DNA of 64,000 nt from Telmatactis stephensoni (GCA_029948255.1 JALIZF010001693.1:496001-560000); one strand, 5' to 3'; shown: positions 11,127 through 22,877, counted from the stretch's first letter. Numbers and translations: made by a program. Notes: generated by a model from the sequence alone, not told the origin.

Positions 11127-11651
11127 TAATATAATATAATATAATATAATATAATATAATATAATATAATATAATATAATATAATATAATATAATATAAT
11201 ATAATATAATATAATATAATATAATATAATATAATATATATAATATATATACTATACTATACTATACTATACTATACTATACTATACTATACTATACTAT
11301 ACTATACTATACTATACTATACTATACTATACTATACTATACTATACTATACTATACTATACTATACTATACTATACTATACTATACTATACTATACTAT
11401 ACTATACTATACTATACTATACTATACTATACTATACTATACTATACTATACTATACTATACTATACTATACTATACTATACTATACTATACTATACTAT
11501 ACTATACTATACTATACTATACTATACTATACTATACTATACTATACTATACTATACTATACTATACTATACTATACTATACTATACTATACTATACTAT
11601 ACTATACTATACTATACTATACTATACTATAATATAATATAATATAATATT
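11127..11651. repeat. Pentanucleotide microsatellite (ATAAT)n-(ACTAT)n-(ATAAT)n
   Basis: About 105 bp of ATAAT repeats change into about 380 bp of uninterrupted ACTAT repeats (11251-11630) and then back to about 20 bp of AATAT. It lies in an intron of the CACTA-1 transposase gene. Confidence 0.95.
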
Positions 11652-11890
11652 ATTCAATTTTCATACACTGTACAAATTCTGATTTTCTGATTGGTCAGTT
11701 TGTACCACGTGAGGCGTTGTTATGACGTGAAAACACGTCACGACGTATTAATACCGACGTATTAATAGAATAAAGCACTGGCAATAACGCATAGTTGGAA
11801 AGAAAAAATGTTCCTGGTGGTAAATTTGAGGATTTTTCGAAAAAGAGATCAACAAGCCTACTTAAAACTGCTTAGCATGCCTGTTTGTAT

Positions 11891-12054
11891 AGGAAATAAT
11901 ATGGTTACGAGTGCAATTTAGAATAAATTTGCACGAGTGAGTTTTCAAAGAGTTCAAAATTGCACGAGCCCGTAGGGCGAGTGCAATTTGTGCTCTTTGA
12001 AAACTCACGAGTCAAATTTATTCTAAATTGCACGAGTAAACCATATTATTTCCT
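11891..12054. repeat. Fold-back element, GCACGAG type
   Basis: Two arms of about 75 bp are near-perfect inverses around the centre GCCCGTAGGGC. Motifs GCACGAG/CTCGTGC recur. It is non-coding; chance ORFs cross it. Confidence 0.85.
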
Positions 12055-12348
12055 TTTAATAATATACATGCAAAAATTCAAGCAAAACTTTCAAGTTTTC
12101 TCTAGCTTTTCAGTTGAAAAATCAGCCCGCGCGCGACCTGACGATGTCGTCACCAAGCGCGCGCTCAAGGAAAAAATTCAAAACTTTTCACCCGAAACTT
12201 GGGCACTTTGTGACATTTTTCTTGCATATTTACGACAATTTTGGAAACAAATCCCGCTAAAAGTGTTTTATAAATTGTTTCTTTGATGAATAAAAAGAAG
12301 AATTTGACGTTTTAGTGCATTTTGACTGTTTTCTGCCAAAAGAAATTT

Positions 12349-12405
12349 GCACTAAATTTCCTTTTTTTGGCACTAAATTTCCTTTTTTTGGCACTAAATT
12401 TCCTC
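12349..12405. repeat. 21-bp tandem repeat, three copies
   Basis: Unit GCACTAAATTTCCTTTTTTTG is repeated nearly three times, starting at 12349, 12370 and 12391. Confidence 0.8.
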
Positions 12406-13366
12406 GAAACAGCACTGCTCTTAGCCAATCAGCATCGAGAAATTTTTGCATGTATATTATTATGAAGGTAAACTCAATTTCATTGAAGTTTTTGGAGCTT
12501 ACTGAGATCAACATATTTCAACGGCTTTAAAAATCAGAGTTCGTCAGCTTTCCAAATTCATCTTAATATTTACTGTTTTTTAGACTGGTTATCCAAAACC
12601 TATCTCATAGAAAGTTTAGAAAGTCTGTCGCCACAAGTCTGTCTCTGTTTTTAACGGTAAGCTTACGAAGTTCTAACTTTCATTCAAACCGTAAATTCAG
12701 TTTTTGACGTGTTGTTTTTGTCAAAACACTATTCGCCGCCTTTGCAAATTCATCATTATAATTTTTGTTTTTTAGACTGGCTATCCAAAAAATATCCAAC
12801 AGAAAGTCTGGAAATCCTTTCCCCGCAACTTCTCTCAGATGGGGTAAAGAAATTTTATCAGGAATCGAAGAAAATGCCAAATGAGTACTTCAGCCTTCGG
12901 CTGTCGACAGACGAAAACTACTTCTTCCCGGCTTCATGCACCAAGGTTTAGCAGCGTTTCAACCGTAAGTCGCCAGTTTAAACCTATATCCAAAACTCCA
13001 GCGATAATTTTCTAGACCTTTCACTTACCGAGTTCTAGGACTCAGTGCTGAATCACTTAACGATCCAAAAAAGTCTGAGTTCTTTGTTTATAAGACTTAT
13101 GGACGATTTCAATTTTACCGAGCAAGTTGTAAACATGGATTCTGAGAACTCGTTTATTATTCTTGTATCACGGTACTTTTCTCCTAGTTTTCTTCTGAAA
13201 GGTTTATTTTGTATTGTTAAAATTACCAAATGCTATTAAATAAATTTTGAATAAGTCTTACTATTTTGAGTGACTTGAGTTAAGCTTATTTCTAGTGATC
13301 TTAGATGTCGACTGACAGTTTTAGCCTGCTTCTGCAGTGTATTCAAATTAAATTGAATAATAAAAA

Positions 13367-13549
13367 GGTTAACGCACTCTTTGCTCGTGAATTATCGGGA
13401 TTTTATCTTCACTCGTTTACTAACAATGAACTCGAAATTTTTTCATACTGCACTCGGCTAACGACTCGTGCAGTATTTAAAATTTCTCGTTCATTGTTAG
13501 CAAACTCGTGAAGATAAATCCCGATAATTCACACGCTGAGTGCGTTAGC
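13367..13549. repeat. Fold-back element
   Basis: Outer ends GTTAACGCACTC and GAGTGCGTTAGC are inverse, as are the inner arms carrying ATTATCGGGATTT and ACTAACAATGAAC. It is similar in style to the fold-back at 11891. Confidence 0.8.
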
Positions 13550-13789
13550 CTCTAAATATAATATAATATAATATATAATAATTCACTTGCATTATTTGAT
13601 AGGAAGGCCAATTTCATAAAATGAGCACAGAAATAAAGGGAAGTGATCAGTAATCATTGTAAAAAGAAGCTATGTTAAGTGTGGGATGTTAAATTGTATA
13701 GAGCCATGATGCATATGTTCAAGTGTCAGAGCCTTGTTTGCATTGGGTAATAATATTGGTATAAATATCATGTTTATTAGAGTGCTCGC

Positions 13790-14246
13790 TTGGGGACCGA
13801 TCCTTTACAGCTGCTGCTCCAAAGATTTGGAACACTCTACCTGTATCGATAAGGAATGAGAACAATTTTGCTAGATTTAAAAGTCTACTTAAAACACATT
13901 ATTTTAGAGAGGCCTTCTCTGACCTAAGTTAATTTATGATATATGCATTACATAGGATATACTAGTCATTTTATGAGCACGATGATCACTTATTTTTATG
14001 AGTAAGATAATTAATTACACTGTTTGTTTATTTTATTTATGTAATTACTTCATTTTATATTAGGGAATTATATCATTAGGTTTTTTCGTGTTTATATACC
14101 GACACATATATATATATATTTATTTTATTTTATTTTATTTTATTTTACTTTATATTTTTATATTTTATTTAGTTTAGCGCATTTGATCATATCTAGATGC
14201 TAATTTGCGCTATAGAAGTAATAAATATTATTATTATTATTATTAG
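13790..14246 (+). pseudogene. 5'-truncated CR1/L2-like LINE, ORF2 C-terminus and tail
   Basis: The plus strand encodes LGDRSFTAAAPKIWNTLP, a closely following KSLLKTHYFREAFSDLS and a stop, which is the conserved last part of CR1/L2-group ORF2. A 3' UTR follows, ending GCGCTATAGAAGTAATAAAT with an (ATT)n tail at 14228-14246. The tail abuts a transposase exon, so this LINE landed in CACTA-1. Confidence 0.75.
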
Positions 14247-14249
14247 AAT

Positions 14250-14349
14250 TCAGTTTCCTTAGAAAATCAAGGAGTGCAAAAAATGTTGCTCTTTGATCAC
14301 TACCAAGTGCATCTTGCAAGCAATATTTTAAAATTCCTTGAGTCACAAC
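14250..14349 (-). CDS. CACTA-1 transposase, exon cut by LINE insertion
   Basis: An AG acceptor at 14350-14351 opens VVTQGILKYCLQDAL...ATFFALLDFLRKLNS in the phase left by the previous exon. The reading is broken exactly where the poly(ATT) tail of a LINE begins, so this exon appears physically interrupted. Confidence 0.6.
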
Positions 14350-14943
14350 CTAATTACAAAGACAATATTGAAAAAGAGTTCACATAAATACACAAGAAAT
14401 TATTTCATTATTGCTATCATTATTTAAAACACGATATGTTAAATATATATCATGCTAATTATAAAGAAAAAATATTTGGAAAACAAAATATATGTTGAGT
14501 TTCATGTCATATCATCATTTGCACATAACGTTAATAAAGAAATGAAGCCTTTAGAACATACAGCCATTATACAGTCAGTGAACATAATTATTTCTCTTTT
14601 TAATCAATTTGTTTAAAATTTGCATATTCTTATGAAATAGATGGCAAAACTACAAGGTCATATTGATGCAGAAATTAAATAGGGAAACAAAGGATTCTGT
14701 ACAATTTTGTTTATAACATAGGTAATATATAACGTGCGCTCTGATTGGGTGATAAGCGTGCACGAGCGTGCGTCCAAAACTCGATGGACAGCACGCTGAC
14801 GTCAATGTTTCCTTTTCTTGCCTTTTGATTTTCTTAAAATAGACAACAATTTTTGCTTATTTTGTTTGTCTAAGTTATAAAAGAAATGGTCAACACTCAG
14901 CAGTGCGTCCAACATAAATTTATATTGAAAAGTCTACTATACC

Positions 14944-15154
14944 TCTTTCCAATCATGGGTTTTCATGTGAGAGTAGCTGCTAAAAAATGCTTTTGGTTTC
15001 CACCCAAACCCAACTGGAACACTGATCTCTGAAGCTCTTTTATCAGCCTTCTTTATTTCATCCTTTGTAAGTCTAAATGGTGCATCTGGAAGTTGTTTCT
15101 TGGCATTGGATGCCTTCCTCTTGTTTCCAGTTACACGAACAGTAGAGCGGTTTC
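14944..15154 (-). CDS. CACTA-1 transposase, exon before DUF4218-like region
   Basis: GT-AG bounded block of 211 bp. It carries a basic start (GNKRKASNAKKQLP), then LTKDEIKKADKRASEISVPV and FFSSYSHMKTHDWKE. The last motif matches the conserved LKAHDW-type segment of TNP2-like proteins. Too short for automatic ORF calling. Confidence 0.7.
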
Positions 15155-15840
15155 CTTAATAAGCAGCATATACCATTATTATCAAACAACTATTTTTTAC
15201 ATCTGTACCTCTTTGCATTGATTATCTCATAGAGATAACCTTTCAGGGACTGAAAGTAGCTGGTAAGGTCTCACTATCTAGCTATACCTCTACAGTGAAT
15301 AAAAAATAGATTCACAGTGGTTTTCAACAACCCATGAAATAATTACTAAAGTAATACACAATAATAAGCTTATGCCATTATTTTTGTTTGTGTTTGTTCA
15401 GTTATTTTATAATTAAAAATTACTGGTAGTTGTTTCACAGGTTTATGAAAATGACTCTATACATGATTCTTAACTGCATGCATGATTAAGTCTAAATTTT
15501 TATTTTGCACTCCAAATACTATAGCTGCTAGCTACAGTATATATATATTGTATATTTGTATTATAGTAGAGTGCACACGTACAGCACATCCGTGAATCTC
15601 TAATTACTAAATAGTGCTAATTAAACAAAAGAAAACAAAGGATTTTGCAATTTAGTATAACTAAAGTTTCACGGATTTACTGTGAGCACTCTAAGTGGTA
15701 TTGGACATACATGCTGTACAAAATATAATTATGATATCAATAAGAAATGTTCATTTTATCATAGCGGAGCACCATACCTAAGAAAAAATGGTAACCCATC
15801 GAGTTGATTTTTCATGGACACACAGGGAGCCCAACGGCTG

Positions 15841-15893
15841 TACGTCCGTCCGTACATACATACATACATACATACGTCCGTACGTCCGTGTAC
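15841..15893. repeat. CATA/CGTC simple repeat
   Basis: Short array of TACA and CGTC units inside an AT-rich intron. Confidence 0.8.
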
Positions 15894-16867
15894 ATCGCGA
15901 TGCTGATTGGCTGATTGCTTTTTGGCGCCAACTTGACGCGCGCTGACACTTTGAAAACTGAAAATTTACAAGTTTCCTTGCAGTTTTAACTTGCAAAGCT
16001 TAAAAATAGTATTCTCGAAACCTCGTAAAAATTTAGCGATTTTGATGGACATTAATCTGTGCCAATCTTGACAGGTTAAAACGAAAAAAACTGTACGTTT
16101 GAATTTTTTTCGGGCCTGGTGTCGTTTCAAAAACTGCTCGAAAGACGAAAGACACAGAGGATATTTTCAAAGTTGAACGACTTTTTAGTTGGATTCGTAG
16201 TTTAAAAGAATCCCTCATAATGAATGAGTCATTGAGGATCGTGTATTCTTCGTTTCGTGAAGATGCCTTCAGTAAAGCTGCTTAAAAATCTAGCCAAAGT
16301 TGGAAATAAATCAAGAATCGTCTGCATTGAGCGTGAAACAAGGACCAGTATGCTTCGAAAAGACAACAAGGAAAGCACTTCAAGGTAAAGACCCTGGCCA
16401 GAAAATGATATCAAAAAGTCTCTTGTACCTATATTTGATCTTTTATCTTTGATTTGGGATTGATGACTTTAAAAAAAACCTTTTATGCACGTTGAACTGT
16501 GGCCAAGTTTAAAGAAACACTCGATCAAGCCTTACATGAAATGTACAACGACATTTTGTTTTACGGTGAACTTTTTGCACTAGTTCTAATAATGATAAAA
16601 TTAGTAAAAACAATTAATTTTGAACTTATTTCAACCCCACTAATGTGTAAATACAGCTCAAGTTTTGGTCTGGAATTTAATGAAACAATTGACAGGAAAA
16701 AAAAAGGAATTTTGCCATGCAAACTAGAGTTGTTTTACTTTATTCATCTGGATGAAGTTGCTCAGTGAGCCCTGTGAAGCCTTAAATACAGACTGAAAAT
16801 GCTTAATTCCTTGTTTTCTTGTTATTTCAATTAGCTGTTTTTATAATCACTTTAAATTGTATTATCA
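15894..16867. other. Intronic stretch of CACTA-1, no gene recognised
   Basis: Several chance ORFs of 60-90 codons on both strands show no domain and no conserved context. Confidence 0.4.
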
Positions 16868-16948
16868 GTGTAACCTGGAAGAGAAAAGTGGGAGACAAGT
16901 ATTCACCTAACTAGTGTGTCATTCTATTCTACATTAAATAACAAAACA

Positions 16949-16990
<42 letters not shown>

Positions 16991-17960
16991 CCACAAAAAA
17001 ACAAGATGTCACAAATATAGTGAAGACAGACAAATCAATATAGTCAATATATGTTGTTCTGTAATATTCAGGATGTCAAAAAGGTTTAATTACTTGTATC
17101 AATTTAAAAAAATGTTTTGGAGATTTTGCTTTCTATTTCTGAAAATTATGAACCCTTACAAAGTCAGTTATGAAATCTGACAGTGAATCTGAATATTGAA
17201 ATTTACTGTAACAAAGGTCACTGAGCATACAAGCCCATACAATATACAAACCAAAACCAAAACTTATTTTAAAAATGCTTTTTAAATAATCTTCATTTCA
17301 ACTTTTTCAATTACCACAGGAAGCCCAATTCATTTGAATCAAGAACATAAAAAAATTAAAATTGAAATTGGAGCTTTGCTTTTAGGTAGTAGTTGTTTTG
17401 AGTTGTTTTACAATTTCATCTAAAGTCATGATTAGTGTAACCTGGAAGAGAGAATTCTTGTTTCGTGTAAAGACAACTATTTATCAGTGTCATTCTACTC
17501 TACATAATACAAAAAAAAAAAAAACAAACAAGATGCCACAAAACTGTCAAGACAGAAAAATCTAAATATAATTTTCTGCAATGTCTAATTGTTTAATTGA
17601 AGGATGTTGAATTAGGTTCAGTATTTATGTGAATGAAATCAGTTTGAGGGATTTTTGCATCCTATTTCTGAGAATTATGAAGCACTTACTACTAAGTCAA
17701 TTATAAAATCTGACACAAATATCTGAATAAATATCACTATGGTCACTGAGTTGAAAGCGTTATAATTCTCAGGAGACTGAAGGGCAAGAAATAAAGCTTG
17801 ATCTATAGTCTTTATTTCAACTTTTACAACAAAATGCAATCTTTGTTTGCCTATTACCACAGCAAGCCCAATTCATTTGAATCAAAAATGTCAAAATAAA
17901 ACAAAGTATTTAAAATTATTATTATATTTAAATGGGAGCTCCGCTATTAGGTAGTACCTA
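16868..17960. repeat. Diverged tandem duplication of about 560 bp
   Basis: Two consecutive segments each start GTGTAACCTGGAAGAGA and share, in order, a CATTCTA-TCTACAT stretch, a CAA- or A-rich run, AAGATG-CACAAA, TCTATTTCTGA and GGTCACTGAG. The first copy includes a (CAA)n array (16950-16992). Both lie in a transposase intron. Confidence 0.65.
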
Positions 17961-17982
17961 ATTTTTATCATATATACTAACC

Positions 17983-18423
17983 TTTAGATATTGTAGCAGC
18001 TTGGTCAGTAATAATATTGGGCTTGACGGTGAATCTTTGTAAAGTAGCTTGTTTTTCTCACTTTTTCAGTGTCTTCTCTTCCAGTAATGAGATCAAAGAT
18101 GGCTAGAACGACATTCTTGGTTGCATGCATAACATCAGGAAAGGCTTGAGTAGTTCTGTCATGATCTGGTAGCAGCATTAAACTATAGCATGACTTAACA
18201 CCAGACCCACGGGCAATATTCTTTGCTTGAGTTGCATTCGGTGCATTTTCATAAGCAACAGAATCAAGCATGATGTCTGTAAACTCTTTCTTGGATGGGG
18301 GTTCTCTTTTTTCTATCATCTTGTCTGGAAAATGTTCTTGGTCTAGACGCATTTCAGAGTTTCTGGGCAAGTACCTCCTGTTCCCCAAATACACGGTCTT
18401 GTCAAGGGAATCTATATATGTAC
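17983..18423 (-). CDS. CACTA-1 transposase, post-core exon
   Basis: An AG acceptor before 18423 opens a frame with TVYLGNRRYLP and then FPDVMHATKN, both typical of the region after the DDE core. A one-base shift near 18050 separates this from a downstream frame (FTVKPNIITDQAATISK) that runs to a GT donor at about 17982. Confidence 0.7.
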
Positions 18424-18708
18424 CTGAAATTAGATTGAATTTAAAAATTATCACTTGTTGAAAGTTACTGTGGCTGTACGTGGCTGTCAACACGAAAGTT
18501 TAAACTATTTTGACAGCCACACATGCCTAAATTGAATCTATATATTTCATGTTCTTGATACTATTTTACTTATATAAATGAAACTTTCTTATTTAATAAT
18601 TCTGTAACCTTATTTTGAGTGTGAATAAACAAAAGTCAAAGTACTGTCTACTTTTGCCAGTTTTTTCTACTCTAAATTTTCAAAAGGAAATTCAATGCCA
18701 ATCTCAAA

Positions 18709-18858
18709 TTTTCCCCCTTTGGGTCCTCTCAAAGGGATTAATTGCCGGACTGACGCATTTCCGGTCCGGATCATGTTCACATAGTTATCACCAGATATTG
18801 CATACTCCATGTCATTTGCGTTCACTTCTGCTAGTACTTCGTCTTTCATAAGTCTTTC
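18709..18858 (+). repeat. Ngaro split repeat A1
   Basis: Direct repeat of about 150 bp shared with 22985-23137, starting TTTCCCCCTTTGGG and ending AAGTCTTTC. It lies just upstream of the gag start and probably holds the promoter. Confidence 0.85.
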
Positions 18859-18875
18859 TTAAGTCTACCTTCGTT

Positions 18876-19931
18876 ATGGGCCGTACTAGTCGATGTCCAG
18901 GATGCAAGCGAGTTAAGTCTTCTCATACGTTTGGTAGGCCAGGACCTGAGTGTTCCGGTCCTTCAGCTCGTCCTGAGTCCGAGAACGATGGGACGAACAA
19001 GGAATCAGACAACGCCTCCATAACTGACACTGCTTCGCTGGCAGCCATCTTGGACTCCGTTAAAACGTTAACGGCGGAGGTTAAGTCTATTCGTGAGGAG
19101 ACCTCGGAGTTACGGTCCTTGGTCCACCGTCAACCAGAGCAACCAACACACTCAACCTCTGGCGTCCAAAAACCTTCTACCACCGCCCAGGTTACTTTGC
19201 CTGAGCTTCGTGCGATGTCACAGCTAGCTTCGAAGGTGGATCAACGCGTGGCTCAACTCGATCTGGTTGGTTCGTCCTCCAGCGACTCTGATGCTGAAGT
19301 CGACACTGGTGCTACTCCTTCGAGGTCTGCAAAAGCTAAGAAGGGTAAGTTCAAATCCGGCAAGGATGCCAAGCCGACAAGCGATGTGGTTTCTCCTCAG
19401 TTTTGGCCACAGAGCTTTCTATCTTTGACACATGCACAACGTGACATCAAGTATGACGACCTCTCGCTGGCCGAGTTTGTTGCTGGCTATGCACAAATAT
19501 TACAGTCTGCTGATATCTCCAGTCTGGAGCGCACTGAACGGCTCAAGCATCTAGTTTGTCTTATGTATTTTGCTGCACAGTACGAGTGGTCCGCCGTGCT
19601 TACCTTCCACGGTGCCGTTTTGCTTGAGATTGAACGCGGTCTGCTCACGTGGGGGGATTCTTTCACCCATCTGGAAAGTCGCACACTATATGGCCATCTC
19701 TTGCGTGTGAAGCCCGCCTCCAAATCTACTTCGCCAGTATTATTTTGCCGTGACTTCCAACGCGACAAATGCTCTCATACTGGGGATCATTATGGTACGA
19801 TTCGGGGAGAATCAAAATGGCTCCGACATATCTGTGCAGCATGCTGGATATGTAGTCGCACACAGGAGACGCATCGCGAATCGTCCTCTGATTGTCCTCT
19901 GGCGTCGACTGCGTCGCCAGCAAAAAACTAG
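18876..19931 (+). CDS. Ngaro-like Gag protein
   Basis: 351 codons from an ATG 17 bp after A1. The N-terminus carries C-x2-C (RCPGCKRVKS), then a Ser/Glu-rich part with a predicted coiled coil near residues 50-85 (SLAAILDSVKTLTAEVKSI). The conserved central region (WPQSFLSLTHAQRDIKYDDL) and a C-terminal Cys/His cluster (FCRDFQRDKCSHTGDH, then HICAACWI) follow. These match Gag proteins of DIRS/Ngaro elements, which package the RNA. The stop at 19929 lies 40 bp inside the pol frame, which is in the -1 frame. Confidence 0.75.
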   Translation: MGRTSRCPGCKRVKSSHTFGRPGPECSGPSARPESENDGTNKESDNASITDTASLAAILDSVKTLTAEVKSIREETSELRSLVHRQPEQPTHSTSGVQKPSTTAQVTLPELRAMSQLASKVDQRVAQLDLVGSSSSDSDAEVDTGATPSRSAKAKKGKFKSGKDAKPTSDVVSPQFWPQSFLSLTHAQRDIKYDDLSLAEFVAGYAQILQSADISSLERTERLKHLVCLMYFAAQYEWSAVLTFHGAVLLEIERGLLTWGDSFTHLESRTLYGHLLRVKPASKSTSPVLFCRDFQRDKCSHTGDHYGTIRGESKWLRHICAACWICSRTQETHRESSSDCPLASTASPAKN

Positions 19932-21835
19932 CTTCTTGGAGCGCTTCCACCAGTAACAGTTCTACAGGGGGAGTTCCTGCGTTTACAACTCGTGACTCTA
20001 TAACTTACGCTAAAGATCGTGAATCTGTTTTACATGCCTTTTATTCTCAAGATCGTGACTCTGTTTTACATGACTTTTATTCTCAAGATTGTGACTCTGT
20101 TTTACATGACCCAAATTCTCCGTATCCGGGTAGTGGGAACGTTAATTCAATTCTTGACAGTGCTTCATATCAACAATTCTTCGTTCAAGCTCATCGTACC
20201 GTTCGTGCTAGTGGATTACCGAATTTTTCGGGTGTTCGTTTGTCAGTACCCTCAGGATTACACATCGAGGTTTGGCGGAAATTGTTACGGGACTATCATG
20301 ACAATGTCATTTGTGACTATTTGCAGTATGGTTGGCCGGTGGGTTATGACAACAGGACACTTCCGGTCTTTGATCAGCGTAATCATCGTGGCGCCATTAA
20401 CTTTCCTACCGCGGTTTCGTCGTATTTAAACAGCGAGATCTCTCGGGGACAGATCGCCGGTCCGTTTGACTGTGTTCCTTTTCCCGACGGTTTTGTGGTC
20501 TCGCCTCTGAATACAGTCGAGAAGCGTGATTCGTCCGAGCGGCGGGTGATCGTCGATCTCAGTTGGCCATGTGGACGATCAGTCAATGATAGCATCGCTA
20601 AGGACTCGTATCTTGGTGATCATCTGGACATCACTTATCCTACTGTAGACTTAATTGTGGAAGCGATTATCGGTTACGGTCCTGGTTGTTTGTTGTTTAA
20701 ACGTGACTTAAGGAAGGCCTATCGGCAGTTTCCTATTGACCCCCATGACTATCATCTACTAGGCTATTTTTGGCACGACAAGTTTTATTTTGACACTGTC
20801 CTTACGATGGTTTTACGTTCGGCCGCGATGGCCTGTCAGCGATCGACGTCGGCGGTTTCATGGATTTTTCAACAACAAGGACGGACATTATTTAATTATT
20901 TAGATGACTTTATCGGTGTTGCTCCACCGACAATTGCTCATCAGCAGTTTCTTGACGTGGAATTGCTATTATGCTCCTTAGGTTTAGAAGAGTCTGGTAA
21001 CAAAGCATGTTCTCCGTCAACAGTAATGACCTGCCTGGGTATTGATATTGACACGGTTGCCTTTACTTTATCTGTTCCTCCATCTCGATTGTCCGAACTT
21101 GGTACGTTACTCCAGGTCTGGTTGAACCGGAAATCCGCTACTAAATCTGCCTTGCAATCCCTCGTTGGTAAACTGGTTTTTGTCTCCCGCTGCGTTCGTC
21201 AAAGTCGCGTGTTGATTTCTCGTATTCTGGATCTCTTACGTTCAGTCAAATTCCCGCATCACTACGTTCATCTTAATGCTGAGTTCCGAAAGGACATTCA
21301 TTGGTGGTGTCGATTTTTAAAGGTCTACAACGGGGTTTCATTGATCAACACTTCTCATTGGTCTTCGCCCGGTGAGATATTCACAACAGATGCTTGTCTC
21401 ACTGGTTGTGGTGGTATTTGTAACGATCAGTATTTTCACGCGGTGTTTCCCGAATTCATCGTCGCTCGATGCCTCGACATAAATTGCCTGGAATTATTGA
21501 CTATTGTAGTGGCTCTCAAGTTGTGGGGGCAGCGTTGGTCCGGTCTTAGATTGACAGTGCGCTGTGACAACGAAGTGGCGGTCACTGTGTTGAATTCTGG
21601 TCGATGCAAAAACCAGTACCTGAACACGTGTCTTCGGGAGATTTGCTTTCTTGCTGCGACCTTTGCCTTTGAAATTCGGGCCGTTCACCTTCCCGGCAAG
21701 CAAAACGAGGCCGCCGACTTGCTGTCACGTTGGGACTCCACTACTACAGAACGTTTTATAAACAACAGCAACCATCAACGCTTGCGTGACGTTCCTTTAC
21801 CTTTGTCTTACTTTGAGTTGGACGGTGTTTTATAA
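19892..21835 (+). CDS. Ngaro-like reverse transcriptase-RNase H
   Basis: Open for 647 codons. After a linker with three copies of a DSVLHDFYSQD-type 11-residue repeat (20023-20115), the RT spans about residues 130-420. It has KRDLRKAYRQFPI, the catalytic YLDD at 20897-20908, and LGIDIDT. RNase H follows with Asp in FTTDACLTG, Glu in CLELLT, Asp in RCDNEVAV and Asp in AADLLSR, so all four acidic positions are present. It overlaps gag by 40 bp in the -1 frame with no internal ATG near the overlap, so -1 frameshifting or a fused product is likely. Its stop TAA overlaps the next ATG (TAATG). Confidence 0.85.
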   Translation: MSSGVDCVASKKLASWSASTSNSSTGGVPAFTTRDSITYAKDRESVLHAFYSQDRDSVLHDFYSQDCDSVLHDPNSPYPGSGNVNSILDSASYQQFFVQAHRTVRASGLPNFSGVRLSVPSGLHIEVWRKLLRDYHDNVICDYLQYGWPVGYDNRTLPVFDQRNHRGAINFPTAVSSYLNSEISRGQIAGPFDCVPFPDGFVVSPLNTVEKRDSSERRVIVDLSWPCGRSVNDSIAKDSYLGDHLDITYPTVDLIVEAIIGYGPGCLLFKRDLRKAYRQFPIDPHDYHLLGYFWHDKFYFDTVLTMVLRSAAMACQRSTSAVSWIFQQQGRTLFNYLDDFIGVAPPTIAHQQFLDVELLLCSLGLEESGNKACSPSTVMTCLGIDIDTVAFTLSVPPSRLSELGTLLQVWLNRKSATKSALQSLVGKLVFVSRCVRQSRVLISRILDLLRSVKFPHHYVHLNAEFRKDIHWWCRFLKVYNGVSLINTSHWSSPGEIFTTDACLTGCGGICNDQYFHAVFPEFIVARCLDINCLELLTIVVALKLWGQRWSGLRLTVRCDNEVAVTVLNSGRCKNQYLNTCLREICFLAATFAFEIRAVHLPGKQNEAADLLSRWDSTTTERFINNSNHQRLRDVPLPLSYFELDGVL

Positions 21836-22857
21836 TGCAACATTTTTATTATTTCATAGTTACTCAAGAACTGCATTCCCTTCGTCGCGAGCTAAAGAAC
21901 AGTCTTCGCTCAGCCTATAGTAAAGGGACTTTTAGTAATCTTCGTACACAATTTTCAGCCTTTTTGTTATTTTGTTCTTATTTTAACTTTAAGCCGCTTC
22001 CCGCTGAGTTAGATACTGTTTGTCTATACGTACAATTTTTAAGTCGTACACTGTCTCCTCCTTCCATCAGAAATTATCTCAATGGGGTTAAATTATTTCA
22101 TTTGTTTTCAGGGGTCGATTATTCCTTGCGTCGAGACTTTGTTATTTCGTTAGCACTGCGAGGGATTGCGCGTGTTTCACGACACGTGCCATCTCGAGCC
22201 CCGCCGGTCACACCAGATATCTTGTTATCAGTGTCTCGACATCTGGACATTCTGCATGACCCCGTCGATTGTACTTTATATTGTTCTTATTTGTTTTGTT
22301 TTTTCCCCATGGCCCGGTTAGCCAATATCGTCTCATCAAAATCCAGTTTTGATCCTTCCCGAGATCTCACCCGAGGAGACGTGGTTTTTAGTGATCAAGG
22401 TTTATTAGTCACGTTTAAACATACTAAAACTATTCAGTTCGGTGAGCGCCGACTGAACATACCATTACTTAGCATGCCCGGTTCATCGCTATGTCCAGTC
22501 GCGGCCTACAAGCGCATGGTTCGCCTAGTCCCAGCGGGTGACCGACACCCTTTGTTCCTCCTCCCTAGTAGTTCAGGGCTTCGCCATTTATCCAAAGAGT
22601 ATTTCATCGCTGAGTTCCGTCGTTGTTTACTGCGTTCGGGCGTCCGGGACGCCAGTCGATTTAGGGGTCATTCCTTCCGTCGGGGTGCCGCTTCGTGGGC
22701 CTTTAGGATCGGAGTCCCGGGCGAACTTATTCAATTGTATGGCGACTGGTCGAGTGATGCTTACAAAGTATATTTAGAGTTTAGTCTCGAGTCAAAGCTC
22801 ACGCTCGCGCATAAGTTTCGTCAATCTCTTGCTGGTTGTTCCGTCAGTGACGCTTAA
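21835..22857 (+). CDS. Ngaro-like tyrosine recombinase
   Basis: 340 codons starting in the TAATG overlap with pol, suggesting termination-reinitiation. The N-terminal core-binding half includes SIRNYLNGVKLFH. The catalytic half has Arg161 (PMARLANIV), Lys195 (TFKHTKT), His279-x2-Arg282 (GHSFRRGAASW), Trp305 (YGDWSS) and Tyr310 or Tyr313 (DAYKVYLEF), so a complete active site. The enzyme would integrate the circular element DNA. The frame shows no breaks and could be functional. Confidence 0.85.
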   Translation: MQHFYYFIVTQELHSLRRELKNSLRSAYSKGTFSNLRTQFSAFLLFCSYFNFKPLPAELDTVCLYVQFLSRTLSPPSIRNYLNGVKLFHLFSGVDYSLRRDFVISLALRGIARVSRHVPSRAPPVTPDILLSVSRHLDILHDPVDCTLYCSYLFCFFPMARLANIVSSKSSFDPSRDLTRGDVVFSDQGLLVTFKHTKTIQFGERRLNIPLLSMPGSSLCPVAAYKRMVRLVPAGDRHPLFLLPSSSGLRHLSKEYFIAEFRRCLLRSGVRDASRFRGHSFRRGAASWAFRIGVPGELIQLYGDWSSDAYKVYLEFSLESKLTLAHKFRQSLAGCSVSDA

Positions 22858-22877
22858 TTGTTTTGGCCGGGTTCTTG

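Noticed and set aside
18667..18851. Short ORFs at the left Ngaro boundary
   Set aside because: They run across the A1 repeat and the insertion junction, so they are chance frames.
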